From assembly GCA_020438105.1 (NCBI GenBank), contig JAGQVE010000015.1, positions 1 through 64,000 of the forward strand: 64,000 nucleotides of DNA. Direction: 5' to 3'. The notes beneath the pieces were generated by a model. The model did no database searches. It was not told the origin of the DNA and saw only the letters and a program-made list of their open reading frames with translations. The DNA is from Bacteroidales bacterium. GTDB taxonomy: Bacteria; Bacteroidota; Bacteroidia; Bacteroidales; JAADJA01. Positions 46,891 through 55,209 of this stretch are shown here, piece after piece. The translations under genes and the position numbers were made by a program. Position 1 is the stretch's first letter; every line of letters begins with the position of its first letter.

Positions 46891-47541
46891 TTAAATAAGT
46901 TTTTCCAATTCTTTTAGCCCTATTGAGCTGAAATCAGGAATTATAAGGTCAACCGGAGGAAGGGCCTTTGCTGAGTGAGTTGTTGTTAAAGCCACCACCT
47001 TCATTCCAGCATTTTTAGCCGCATTGATCCCATTAATGGAGTCTTCAAAGACGATACAATTTTGGGATGCGGTTTGCAAGGCATCCGCAGATTTGAGAAA
47101 AATTTCAGGATTTGGCTTTCCTATTGCAATATCCGAAGCGTCCAGAATGGTTGTGAAAAATTCAGCAGTACCGGTATTTCGAAGTACAAACTCAACATTT
47201 ATCGGAGGAGATGATGTTGCCAGGGCAATTTTAATATTGGCATTTCTGAGTTCTAATAGGAATTCAACAAGTCCATTAACAGGTTCAATAAAGGGTTGAT
47301 AAAGCTCTCTGTAGATGGCTTCCTTTTCCGACTCAAATTTTTTTATTTCGTTATCAGACAGCTCCATTTGGAAAAATGCCTGAAGATGATCCCTGTTTGT
47401 GCCGCCAAAAATACCTGAGCGAAAGGCTTCACCAAAATCTAACTGGTGAATGGTGCAGAATTGTTGCCATGCTTTTTCATGATAGGTAAAATTATCAACA
47501 ATCACTCCGTCCATATCAAAGATTACAGCAAAGGCCATCAT
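46891..47541 (-). CDS. HAD-family hydrolase, beta-phosphoglucomutase-like
   Basis: A 216-aa HAD protein with the nucleophile motif FDMDGVIVDN (Asp9, Asp11), LATSSPP (motif II), the Lys in IGKPNPEIF and VFEDSINGINAAKNAGM (motifs III/IV). The C1-type cap between residues 15 and 85 and the VIVDN-type start resemble beta-phosphoglucomutase and sugar phosphatases of subfamily IA. Lying in front of an exported amylase, it may handle maltose-derived beta-glucose-1-phosphate, but no maltose phosphorylase gene is adjacent. The exact substrate is uncertain. Confidence 0.85.
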   Translation of the reverse strand: MMAFAVIFDMDGVIVDNFTYHEKAWQQFCTIHQLDFGEAFRSGIFGGTNRDHLQAFFQMELSDNEIKKFESEKEAIYRELYQPFIEPVNGLVEFLLELRNANIKIALATSSPPINVEFVLRNTGTAEFFTTILDASDIAIGKPNPEIFLKSADALQTASQNCIVFEDSINGINAAKNAGMKVVALTTTHSAKALPPVDLIIPDFSSIGLKELEKLI

Positions 47542-47556
47542 ATTAGTTATTAACAG

Positions 47557-47590
47557 TTGATCATGTAAAATTAATTATTATCTACTTTTG
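47557..47590 (+). promoter_or_regulatory. Promoter of the membrane-domain gene at 47605
   Basis: TTG (47557-47559), a 23-base spacer and TACTTTTG (47583-47590). The -7 box is a full consensus match; the spacer is slightly long. Transcription would begin only about 8 bases before the GTG start. Confidence 0.55.
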
Positions 47591-47604
47591 TTTTTCGATA
47601 AACT

Positions 47605-48225
47605 GTGAAGAAAATCCATTTAGAAATAGTCGTATTTTTTTGCGGAGCCGTAGTAATGGCCTACGAAATTGTCGGATCACGCATGCTGGGTCCTTATGTA
47701 GGGACCTCATATCCGGTGTGGACCGCCATTATTGGGATCATTCTTACAAGCCTGAGTGCCGGGTATTATTTTGGCGGAAAGTATGCTGATCGCATACCCA
47801 GAATCCTGATTCTTTCGTGGATTATTTTACTTGCCGGGCTCTATATGCTCCTTGCAGTAGTGATTAAAGATATGTTACTGGCTTTTCTGCTTAACACCGT
47901 TCAAAACCTTAACTGGGTATCGATATTATCATCCATCCTGTTATTTTCAGTTCCATCATTATTACTTGGGATGGTATCACCGTTTGCAGCCAGGCTTAAA
48001 ATTTCTTCTGTTCAATCAAGTGGTAGAACCGTTGGCAACCTTTATGCCTTATCCACTTTTGGAAGTATCATTGGGGTATTTTTAGCGGGCTTTTTTCTAA
48101 TTCCAACCTTCAGGATAAGTATAATACTTATTTTATTTTCGGTGGTATTAATTTCTATTTCATTATTTTTGAACCTTGTTTTAAGGATTCCCCTCAAGCA
48201 ATCTTTCAATGAACTTAAAAAATGA
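47605..48225 (+). CDS. Spermidine-synthase-type membrane domain without the enzyme domain
   Basis: A 206-aa protein from a GTG start (GTG AAG AAA), chosen because it lies just after the promoter. It has about six membrane segments. EIVGSRMLGPYVGTSYPVWT and GYYFGGKYADR are hallmarks of the N-terminal transmembrane half of 'fused MFS/spermidine synthase' proteins. The C-terminal methyltransferase-like aminopropyl-transferase half is missing; the protein ends soon after the last segment (RIPLKQSFNELKK). Membrane-only forms are known, but their function is not clear. Its stop overlaps the start of the next gene (ATGA), so it is coupled to an exported glutamine amidotransferase. Confidence 0.82.
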   Translation: MKKIHLEIVVFFCGAVVMAYEIVGSRMLGPYVGTSYPVWTAIIGIILTSLSAGYYFGGKYADRIPRILILSWIILLAGLYMLLAVVIKDMLLAFLLNTVQNLNWVSILSSILLFSVPSLLLGMVSPFAARLKISSVQSSGRTVGNLYALSTFGSIIGVFLAGFFLIPTFRISIILILFSVVLISISLFLNLVLRIPLKQSFNELKK

Positions 48226-49010
48226 GAATTAGGCTAATAATCATATTCGCAGCATCCGTTATTTTGCTTTCATGCGAACGAAAAGCAGTTATCCGGGAGC
48301 CTTTGCGAATCGCCGTGTCCAAAGCCACGCCTAATGATATCTCAAACAGTTACTTTAACTGGTTGTGGGCGTTGGATTCAACTGTTCAGGTGGAAGAAAT
48401 GTATCATTACAACAATTTGGACTCTGCAATACTGATTTTACAAAATTGTGACGGCTTGTTATTAACAGGAGGAACTGATATTTATCCCGGCAAATATGGG
48501 AAAGAAGCTGATACTGCGAGGTGCTGGGAACCCGATTTTAAAAGGGACACCCTGGAAGCTTTGCTGATTAATAAAGCAATTGAATACAACTTACCCATCC
48601 TGGGCATTTGCCGTGGGCACCAAAACCTGAATGTTTATTTTGGAGGAACATTGTATATTGATATTCCAACAGATTTTGATCCTACTGTTAACCACCGTGT
48701 GGAGGATGGATATGCTTGTTATCATGAATTAATTTTGGCAGGGGGTTCACTTTTAGAATCAATTTCAGGAATTCATCAGGGTGAGGTGAACAGTGCACAC
48801 CATCAAGCTGTTGAAATAGTTGCTGACGATCTTATTCCAATTGCATATGCACCAGATGGATTAATTGAGTCAGTAACATATAAAGATACTACCGGAAAAC
48901 CATTTTTGCTTGGTGTTCAGTGGCACCCGGAACGATTGGATTTCAATAACCCCTTATCAGGAAACATTGGCCGGTACTTTTTAAATGAAGTTCGAAAAAC
49001 TAAAAAATAG
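48222..49010 (+). CDS. Exported class I glutamine amidotransferase (peptidase C26) lipoprotein
   Basis: A 262-aa protein with a lipoprotein signal (lipobox LLSC, Cys18) and a complete class I amidotransferase triad. The nucleophile Cys130 is in LGICRGHQNLN, His235 in GVQWHPE and Glu237 in the same motif. LLTGGTDIYPGKY and NVYFGGTLYIDIP place it with the gamma-glutamyl-GABA hydrolase (PuuD-like, C26) group. Most relatives are cytoplasmic, so an envelope-anchored form is unusual. It should cleave gamma-glutamyl bonds of a small peptide or amide; the substrate is unknown. It is translationally coupled to the upstream membrane-domain gene. Confidence 0.86.
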   Translation: MRIRLIIIFAASVILLSCERKAVIREPLRIAVSKATPNDISNSYFNWLWALDSTVQVEEMYHYNNLDSAILILQNCDGLLLTGGTDIYPGKYGKEADTARCWEPDFKRDTLEALLINKAIEYNLPILGICRGHQNLNVYFGGTLYIDIPTDFDPTVNHRVEDGYACYHELILAGGSLLESISGIHQGEVNSAHHQAVEIVADDLIPIAYAPDGLIESVTYKDTTGKPFLLGVQWHPERLDFNNPLSGNIGRYFLNEVRKTKK

Positions 49011-49022
49011 ATCAATGACGGC

Positions 49023-49051
49023 GTTTTATCTACAGGGAGATTTGATAAAAC
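49023..49051. repeat. 8-bp inverted repeat between two genes
   Basis: GTTTTATC and GATAAAAC are separated by 13 bases. There is no T run after the stem, so it is not a clear terminator. It could be a weak hairpin or an operator before the epimerase gene. Confidence 0.3.
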
Positions 49052-49098
49052 AGCTCATAAAAACACAGTTATAAGAGGATACAAAAACAGACGACAAA

Positions 49099-50133
49099 AT
49101 GGAAATCGCTAAAGAACTTTTCGGTAAAATCGACGGGACCGATGTTTTTTTATTCACCCTGGTGAATAAATCGGGAATGCAGTTGCAGGTCACCAATTAT
49201 GGAGGAATAGTTACCTCCATTAAGGTTCCGGATAAAAACGGGAAGTTTGATGATATCGTGCTTGGGTACGACAGCCTGAAAGGTTACCTGATTGAAACAC
49301 CCTATTTTGGTGCCATTGTGGGCAGGTGTGCCAACCGGATATCCTACGGGAAATTTACCCTTGATGGTAAAGACTATACCCTGTCGCTTAATGAAGGCCC
49401 CCACCATTTGCATGGCGGAACAGTTGGCTTTGATAAAAAGATCTGGCAGGCCACACCTATGACCGACGACAGCTCTTCAAGCCTGAAGCTTCAGTATACA
49501 TCTCCTGACGGCGAGGAAGGTTATCCTGGCAATTTGGATGTAACTGTGGTGTATACCCTAACTAACGACAACAAATTTCAAATAGAATACACCGCCAAAA
49601 CCGATAAGGCCACTCCCATCAACCTGACCCATCATACCTATTTTAACCTGGCCGGCACCAGCGGAAGAAATATCCTGGATCACATCATCCAGATCAATGC
49701 TGACCGGTATTGTTCAACCAATCCTGACCTTACTCCCACCGGTGAAATTTTAAACGTTGAAGGTACCAATATGGATTTCAGAACACCCTTACCAATTGGT
49801 GCCCGCATTGGAATGGTACGTGGTGGTTACGATCACAATTATATTCTAAATACCAAAGGTCAATTCGGCAAAGCTGCTGAACTTTATGATGAAAAATCGG
49901 GGCGCGTAATTGAAGTATTTACTACAGAACCGGGAATGCAATTTTATTCAGGCAATTTCCTTGATGGAAGCATTGTGGGCGAATACGGATTGGTCTACCA
50001 AAAAAATTACGGCCTGTGCCTCGAAACGCAGCGCTTTCCCGATGCTATCAATCAACCCAATTTCCCGGACAACATCCTCCGGCCGGGCGAAACCTACAAA
50101 CAATTAACCATTTATAAGTTTGGGGTGAGGTAG
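49099..50133 (+). CDS. galM: Aldose 1-epimerase (mutarotase)
   Basis: A 344-aa enzyme interconverting alpha and beta anomers of glucose or galactose. Diagnostic segments are VTNYGGIVTSIKVPDKNGKF, GAIVGRCANRISYGKFTLDG, HHLHGG, the catalytic-His region INLTHHTYFNLAGTSG, DHNYIL, and a C-terminal TTEPGMQFYSGN and CLETQRFPDAINQPNFP. There is no signal peptide, so it is probably cytoplasmic. It stands alone on the plus strand between the amidotransferase gene and the convergent PPK2 gene. Confidence 0.95.
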   Translation: MEIAKELFGKIDGTDVFLFTLVNKSGMQLQVTNYGGIVTSIKVPDKNGKFDDIVLGYDSLKGYLIETPYFGAIVGRCANRISYGKFTLDGKDYTLSLNEGPHHLHGGTVGFDKKIWQATPMTDDSSSSLKLQYTSPDGEEGYPGNLDVTVVYTLTNDNKFQIEYTAKTDKATPINLTHHTYFNLAGTSGRNILDHIIQINADRYCSTNPDLTPTGEILNVEGTNMDFRTPLPIGARIGMVRGGYDHNYILNTKGQFGKAAELYDEKSGRVIEVFTTEPGMQFYSGNFLDGSIVGEYGLVYQKNYGLCLETQRFPDAINQPNFPDNILRPGETYKQLTIYKFGVR

Positions 50134-50135
50134 AA

Positions 50136-50181
50136 GAAGTTTGAAGTTTGAAGTTTGAAGTTTGAAGTTCGAAGTTTGAAG
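50136..50181. repeat. 7-bp tandem repeat (gaagttt)
   Basis: Six copies of GAAGTTT (the fifth is GAAGTTC) plus a partial seventh lie immediately after galM. The following 75 bases are GC-richer filler, partly similar to that after 56800. No gene or terminator was recognised in this spacer. Confidence 0.85.
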
Positions 50182-50259
50182 CCCGCCTGACGGACTAGCT
50201 GGTTCGGAGTTCAGAGTTCCGGGTTCTAAGACTGCCATACTTCCCTGGCCAATGTTCTA

Positions 50260-51063
50260 TCAATAAATCTCAGGCACAAATGTCTGCTCCGAAATAGGCG
50301 TACGGACATATCCCGTCCGGTTTTCGCGATCAGGTAGTTCAATTTCTTCCTGCTCAATATACTCATAAGGGATCATTGATAAAAGGTGCGAAATGCAATT
50401 CAATCTTGCACGCTTTTTATCATCGGCATTCACCACATACCAGGGCGATTGTTTGGTATCGGTATAATTGAACATTTCGTCTTTGGCGCGACTGTAGTCG
50501 TCCCACATCGTGTAAGAGCGCAAGTCGATATCACTGAATTTCCAGCGTTTGGTCGGATCACTTATCCTTGATCGAAACCGCTTTTCCTGTTCCACATCAC
50601 TCACCGAAAACCAGTACTTAAGCAGAATAACTTCAGAGCGGATCAGCATTCGCTCAAAATTCGGACATGACCTCAGGAACTCCCAGTATTCCTCATCGGT
50701 ACAAAATCCCATCACCCGTTCAACCACAGCACGGTTATACCAGCTGCGATCAAAAAGAATCATTTCTCCGGCTGCAGGTAAATGAGAAACATAGCGCTGA
50801 AAATACCACTGGGTCCGCTCCCTTTCGGTGGGTTTGGCTAGCGCGGATATCCTGCAGATCCGGGGATTCAATTTTTCGGTGATTCGCTTGATGGTTCCAC
50901 CTTTACCGGCAGCATCGCGTCCTTCAAAGATCACCACCACCTTCAGTCCCTTTTCACGTATCCACTCCTGTAGTTTAACAAGTTCCAGTTGCAGGCGTTC
51001 AAGCTCCGATTCATAGATTTTATCGTTCAGCTTTTCTTTCTTTTTTTCGTTTTCGTCCGACAT
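50260..51063 (-). CDS. ppk2: Polyphosphate kinase 2
   Basis: A 267-aa single-domain PPK2. The Walker A motif is at residues 48-56 (GRDAAGKGG), the lid/arginine region is in KPTERERTQWYFQRYVSHLP, and Walker B is in MILFDRSWYNRAVVERVMGF. KYWFSVSDVEQEKRFRSRI and the SPWYVVNADDKKRARLN segment fit one-domain class I PPK2. The family transfers phosphate between polyphosphate and nucleotides; whether ADP or GDP is preferred cannot be read reliably here. It lies 34 bases after an SDR gene on the same strand. Confidence 0.92.
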   Translation of the reverse strand: MSDENEKKKEKLNDKIYESELERLQLELVKLQEWIREKGLKVVVIFEGRDAAGKGGTIKRITEKLNPRICRISALAKPTERERTQWYFQRYVSHLPAAGEMILFDRSWYNRAVVERVMGFCTDEEYWEFLRSCPNFERMLIRSEVILLKYWFSVSDVEQEKRFRSRISDPTKRWKFSDIDLRSYTMWDDYSRAKDEMFNYTDTKQSPWYVVNADDKKRARLNCISHLLSMIPYEYIEQEEIELPDRENRTGYVRTPISEQTFVPEIY

Positions 51064-51097
51064 TTTTGTGGTATTTATTTTTTTACAGTTTTAACGA

Positions 51098-51880
51098 TTA
51101 TCCCATTACGCCCAAAATATTACCTCCATCCACACTGATGGTTTGCCCGGTTACGTAACCCGAACGAGGCGACAGCAACCATGCTCCTATCATCCCAAAC
51201 TCTTCTGTATCGCCCATACGGCCTACAGCAATTTCATTTTCATATTGATGTTTGGCTGTTTCCAGCGATATGCCTTCCTTTTCACTCCTGTTTTTATAAA
51301 GTCTCGCAGCAGCGGGTGTATCATGAAATCCCGGCGCCAAAACATTCAACGTGATCCCCTCTTTGGCCACTTCCTGCGAAAGCGTTTTAACAAACCCAAC
51401 CACCGCCATTCGAACGGAATTACTCAACACCAGGTTTTTAACAGGCTGCTTAACCGACATGCTTTCAACGTAGACCATCCGGCCATACTTTTGTTTTCTG
51501 AAAACAGGTAACAATAGTTGGGTAAGCTGCACCTTCCAGCGAAGCACATTTTGATAGGCCGTATCCCAGTTCTCCAGGCTGGTTTCCAAAAAAGAACCTG
51601 CGGGCGGTCCACCGGCATTCACGAGTAATCCAGACAGTTCCCTGCCTTTTAATGCTTCAGGGATACCCTTTATAAACTCAGGATCAAAAGCGTCACCGGC
51701 ATGAACTTCCACCTGTCCGGGAAACTCATTTTCCAATGTTTTTAATTTTTCAGGATCACGGCCAACGGCGATCACTTTAGCGCCATCTTTCAGGAGATTT
51801 ATTGCAACCCCTTTACCCAGGCCGCTGCTGGCGCCCATCACAATAAACAGTTTATCTTTAATTTGTAAATCCATAATCAA
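51098..51880 (-). CDS. SDR-fold protein lacking the catalytic Tyr and Lys
   Basis: A 260-aa short-chain dehydrogenase/reductase-fold protein. The N-terminal nucleotide-binding MGASSGLGKG and LLVNAGGP are intact. At the YxxxK catalytic position the sequence reads NLVLSNSVRMAVVGF, with Leu and Val in place of Tyr and Lys. The preceding Ser is in VESMSVKQP. The C-terminal VTGQTISVDGGN is normal SDR sequence. Relatives with this LSNSVR pattern exist, so it is a recognised atypical branch whose activity is unclear. The start is ATG 51880 or ATG 51874. Only 5 bases separate it from the upstream radical SAM gene. Confidence 0.85.
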   Translation of the reverse strand: MIMDLQIKDKLFIVMGASSGLGKGVAINLLKDGAKVIAVGRDPEKLKTLENEFPGQVEVHAGDAFDPEFIKGIPEALKGRELSGLLVNAGGPPAGSFLETSLENWDTAYQNVLRWKVQLTQLLLPVFRKQKYGRMVYVESMSVKQPVKNLVLSNSVRMAVVGFVKTLSQEVAKEGITLNVLAPGFHDTPAAARLYKNRSEKEGISLETAKHQYENEIAVGRMGDTEEFGMIGAWLLSPRSGYVTGQTISVDGGNILGVMG

Positions 51881-51885
51881 TTAAT

Positions 51886-52776
51886 TTAAAGACCACGTTG
51901 CCATTCCTTTCTCAAACCTGCTTCACTGGGTTTTTGAATGGCTGTTTCAAGTTCCTTCAACAAACGGCTTTTATCTCTGTTCAAAATGCCCTTGAGCGGT
52001 TTATAATTGGATGCATGATCGCTGCGGTAAATCGAATTTTGAAGATCGGTGTTTTGAATGAATAAATGCTGCTCTTCCAGTAAGTCTTGTGGACTCATAG
52101 GCTCATACAACCCTTTGAACCTTTTTTCATAATGCTCCTGCCCAAAAGGAAAACTCAACACCAGAGTCGACAGGAAATCAGGATTGATTTCATTGACCAC
52201 GCGAGCCGAATTGATGGCATGTTGGCGGCTGTACTTTTTGCCGCCCAGGCCGATAATGATCATCACCGAAGATTGAATGCCAGCCCTTTTTGCCTTGTTT
52301 AAATGATGCGGCATCATGTCCGGAATTTCACCCTTATTGACAAGTTTCAGAAGCTCCGGGTCACCACTTTCAATTCCAACATAAATTAATTTTAGCCCGG
52401 CCTCCCTCAACGATTTCAATTCCTCTTCACTTTTATGCTCCAGGTCGCGGGGCATGGCATAAGCCGAAATGCGGTTCAATTGAGGGAAAACAGTTTTCAA
52501 TTTTTGCAAAATTTCCATAAGTCGGTGGGTACTTAAAACCATGGCGTTTCCATCTGCCAGAAATACTTTACGAACGTTTGGATTAAATGAAGCAGCCTTT
52601 TCGATTTCCTGCAAAACCTCTTCAGAACTGCGCACCCGGAATGATTTTGTGGTGTACATTTCACAGAAAGCGCAACGATTCCACGAACAGCCCAGGGTTA
52701 CCTGCAATATCAATGAATACGCCTCACTGGGTGGGCGAAACAGGGGTTCATCATATTCAAAGGGGTAATAAAACAT
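51886..52776 (-). CDS. Radical SAM protein with CX4CX2C cluster motif
   Basis: A 296-aa protein with a radical SAM barrel. The iron-sulfur cysteines are Cys30, Cys35 and Cys38 (LGCSWNRCAFCEMYTTKSFR), giving CX4CX2C instead of the usual CX3CX2C. Downstream are the SAM-binding region VFLADGNAMVLS, LIYVGIESGDPELLKLVNKG and MIIIGLGGKKYSRQH. It fits the Elp3/MiaB-like (HemN-related) set of uncharacterised radical SAM proteins. The substrate is unknown. It is first in an operon with the atypical SDR and PPK2 genes. Confidence 0.87.
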   Translation of the reverse strand: MFYYPFEYDEPLFRPPSEAYSLILQVTLGCSWNRCAFCEMYTTKSFRVRSSEEVLQEIEKAASFNPNVRKVFLADGNAMVLSTHRLMEILQKLKTVFPQLNRISAYAMPRDLEHKSEEELKSLREAGLKLIYVGIESGDPELLKLVNKGEIPDMMPHHLNKAKRAGIQSSVMIIIGLGGKKYSRQHAINSARVVNEINPDFLSTLVLSFPFGQEHYEKRFKGLYEPMSPQDLLEEQHLFIQNTDLQNSIYRSDHASNYKPLKGILNRDKSRLLKELETAIQKPSEAGLRKEWQRGL

Positions 52777-52836
52777 TCGATAATCCGCTGAGCTATATCT
52801 TGAATTACTATTTTAGCAACATCAATTAACAAAAGT

Positions 52837-55065
52837 ATGAAAAATATATCCGCACTTAAAGGAACACTGTTATTTGTCGTTTTACTGATGACACCAACCC
52901 TGTTGTTAACTGCTCAAAACAGCAGGCTGCCAAAGAACCTGTCCTTGTCGTTTAACGGAACATTTACCAATGAGCTTACCAATTTCATCGATCAGAAAGC
53001 TTCTGATAACGGGATATACCTGGCAAAATATGATGTTGGAGAAGTAACCGACGAAAATCGGGAAATTAAAAATTTCAGATTATATAAAAACAATACCTTG
53101 CTCTATTCCAAAAAGCGAATTCCGGGAGCAGATTTTTATATTTCGAATGCGGGTTTTGTGGCTGTGATGGACCACGATATGCATTTCAAACAAGAACTTT
53201 CCGTTCATATTTTTGACCCTTCCGGCGTGGAAGTTTTATCAGAAACTTTCCGTTATGCATCAGTTTTCGGGTTTTCACCTTTAGGAAAACAATTTGTTTG
53301 CGGAACTGACAAATTCCTGGAAGTGATCAATTGTGAAACAAAACAATCCTATAAAGCCACACATGCATCTGAGTTTGCCTTTTCAGAAAACGAAACATTA
53401 CTTGCTGTTGCTTTTGAGAACGAATTGCATATTTATAAAAACGGTGCGAAAATTCAAACTATTAACACAGGGTTTACCTATCCCCGCGCAATTGCAATTT
53501 CGGAGAAATCCAATTTTGTAAGTATCATTGATAAAAAGAATTTACAGACCTGGTCGCTGCAGAACTACCAATTGATCGACCATTCCGTAATATCAGGACC
53601 TCTTTCCTACCGCGACCTTCGGATCATAAACGGGAAAATTATGGCAGGAGTCCATTTCAGGTTCCAAGGAGTTTCAAAAGGGCTGCTATACCAATATGCT
53701 GAAACGGGATTGGAAAAGACTGAAGAAATTGCCGAAAAAAAGTTTCAAACATTTGACAACAATTACAAATCCTCCAAAAACAGCTTAAACTACGAAACCA
53801 TCCCCTGGCCTTTCGTTCCGTTTAACGAAGTACACAAGGTATGGAACCATTACGAGCAACACATGGGTGATGGCAGCGGTGATTGGGCGTACCTGCATCA
53901 GGGTCTCGACCTTGAAACCCCAATTGCAGAGCCAACCTATGCTGTTCAACCGGGAGTTGTGAAGCTGGTATTGACACTGGGCGGTGATATTTACTGGCGA
54001 TTAGCTGTTGCACCTGAACAATCTTCAGGATATTCGGATGGCTGGCTTTATGCGCATTTGATAGAATCCAGTATTCAGGTGGATGTTGGAGATGAAGTGG
54101 AGCTTCATGATTACCTGGGAGATATCATTGCATGGACTTCCACCTGGGGTCATATTCATTTCGTGAATATTCATGATCATGGAACTGTTTGGTACTACGA
54201 CGATGATGAATGGGGCATCAATTTTAATCCGCTGCTGGCTCTCGACCCCATCACAGATGCATCAGCTCCGGTTATAGATGATTTTTCGGGTTCATCCAAA
54301 TTTGGGTTTATTGCAAATCAGACTACTGCCATTCTTGATCCCACAAATCTGTCAGGCGATGTGGATATCATTGCCCGCATCAGCGATTTTTATGGAACCT
54401 CAGAATGGGAACAACCGGCATTTGTAACTTATTACTGGCTAAATAAGCTGCCCGATAACACTACGGTTTTCCCAAAAACCCTCGGGCAAATCCTGAATCA
54501 CAGCTACCCCATGTACAACAGCAGCTTTTATGAAAGTTATGCATCTATTTTATACTTTAAGGACAATTCACACCCATCGCCCCCCTGGATGAATTTTACA
54601 CGGGATTATTATCAGATTTTAACCAATAACAACGGCGATTCCACTATTGACCTTTCTGAAGCAAACCTTGCATTTAAAACGGCTGACTTTGCTGATGGAA
54701 TGTATCGTCTTTACGTAGAAGCCTGGGATGAATTTGGCAATATGGCGGTGGATAGTCAGGATATTGTGTTTGATAATTTTAATACAGGGATTATTCTGAA
54801 GGAAACAACTATAAATGAATTGATCTGCTACCCAAATCCTGTTAAAAACAGGATAATAATTAGCCTTCCTGATGATGTTAATGAGGAAGATGTAAATGTT
54901 TCAGTATTTAATTCTCAAAATGAAAGAAAATTGGAAATGGAATTAAATTGTGAACCTTCATCAAGAACACTAAACTTGGATGTCCAAAATTTAACACCGG
55001 GCATGTATTTTATTAAAACGTCAACGAATAACGCTTATTTCACGGCGCGATTCATTAAATTGTAA
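52837..55065 (+). CDS. Secreted M23/LytM-type metallopeptidase with T9SS sorting domain
   Basis: A 742-aa protein. A signal peptide (FVVLLMTPTLLLTAQN) is followed by about 300 residues of beta-rich, propeller-like sequence. A LytM-type domain then carries complete zinc ligands: His354 and Asp358 in LHQGLDLETP, with His439 and His441 in GHIHF, plus His407 in WLYAHL. A further beta domain follows. The C-terminal 80 residues (LICYPNPVKNRIIISLPD ... GMYFIKTSTN) are a T9SS type A sorting domain, so the protein is exported across the outer membrane and probably surface-attached. LytM peptidases cut peptidoglycan or glycine-rich peptides; the target here is unknown. Confidence 0.85.
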   Translation: MKNISALKGTLLFVVLLMTPTLLLTAQNSRLPKNLSLSFNGTFTNELTNFIDQKASDNGIYLAKYDVGEVTDENREIKNFRLYKNNTLLYSKKRIPGADFYISNAGFVAVMDHDMHFKQELSVHIFDPSGVEVLSETFRYASVFGFSPLGKQFVCGTDKFLEVINCETKQSYKATHASEFAFSENETLLAVAFENELHIYKNGAKIQTINTGFTYPRAIAISEKSNFVSIIDKKNLQTWSLQNYQLIDHSVISGPLSYRDLRIINGKIMAGVHFRFQGVSKGLLYQYAETGLEKTEEIAEKKFQTFDNNYKSSKNSLNYETIPWPFVPFNEVHKVWNHYEQHMGDGSGDWAYLHQGLDLETPIAEPTYAVQPGVVKLVLTLGGDIYWRLAVAPEQSSGYSDGWLYAHLIESSIQVDVGDEVELHDYLGDIIAWTSTWGHIHFVNIHDHGTVWYYDDDEWGINFNPLLALDPITDASAPVIDDFSGSSKFGFIANQTTAILDPTNLSGDVDIIARISDFYGTSEWEQPAFVTYYWLNKLPDNTTVFPKTLGQILNHSYPMYNSSFYESYASILYFKDNSHPSPPWMNFTRDYYQILTNNNGDSTIDLSEANLAFKTADFADGMYRLYVEAWDEFGNMAVDSQDIVFDNFNTGIILKETTINELICYPNPVKNRIIISLPDDVNEEDVNVSVFNSQNERKLEMELNCEPSSRTLNLDVQNLTPGMYFIKTSTNNAYFTARFIKL

Positions 55066-55153
55066 TTTTCAATAAATGATGGCAGATTGTTCTATTTTGG
55101 TTTACCTGAATTACCTTCTATTCGGGCTTAATATATTGATATCAAGCTAATAA

Positions 55154-55181
55154 TTGCATTAAATCCTTTTTCTTATTTTTG
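55154..55181 (+). promoter_or_regulatory. Promoter of the second T9SS cargo gene
   Basis: TTG (55154-55156), a 17-base spacer and TATTTTTG (55174-55181), with a full -7 match. The ATG is 28 bases further on. Confidence 0.5.
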
Positions 55182-55209
55182 TGGTATTCAACTAAATCTA
55201 AACTATCAC

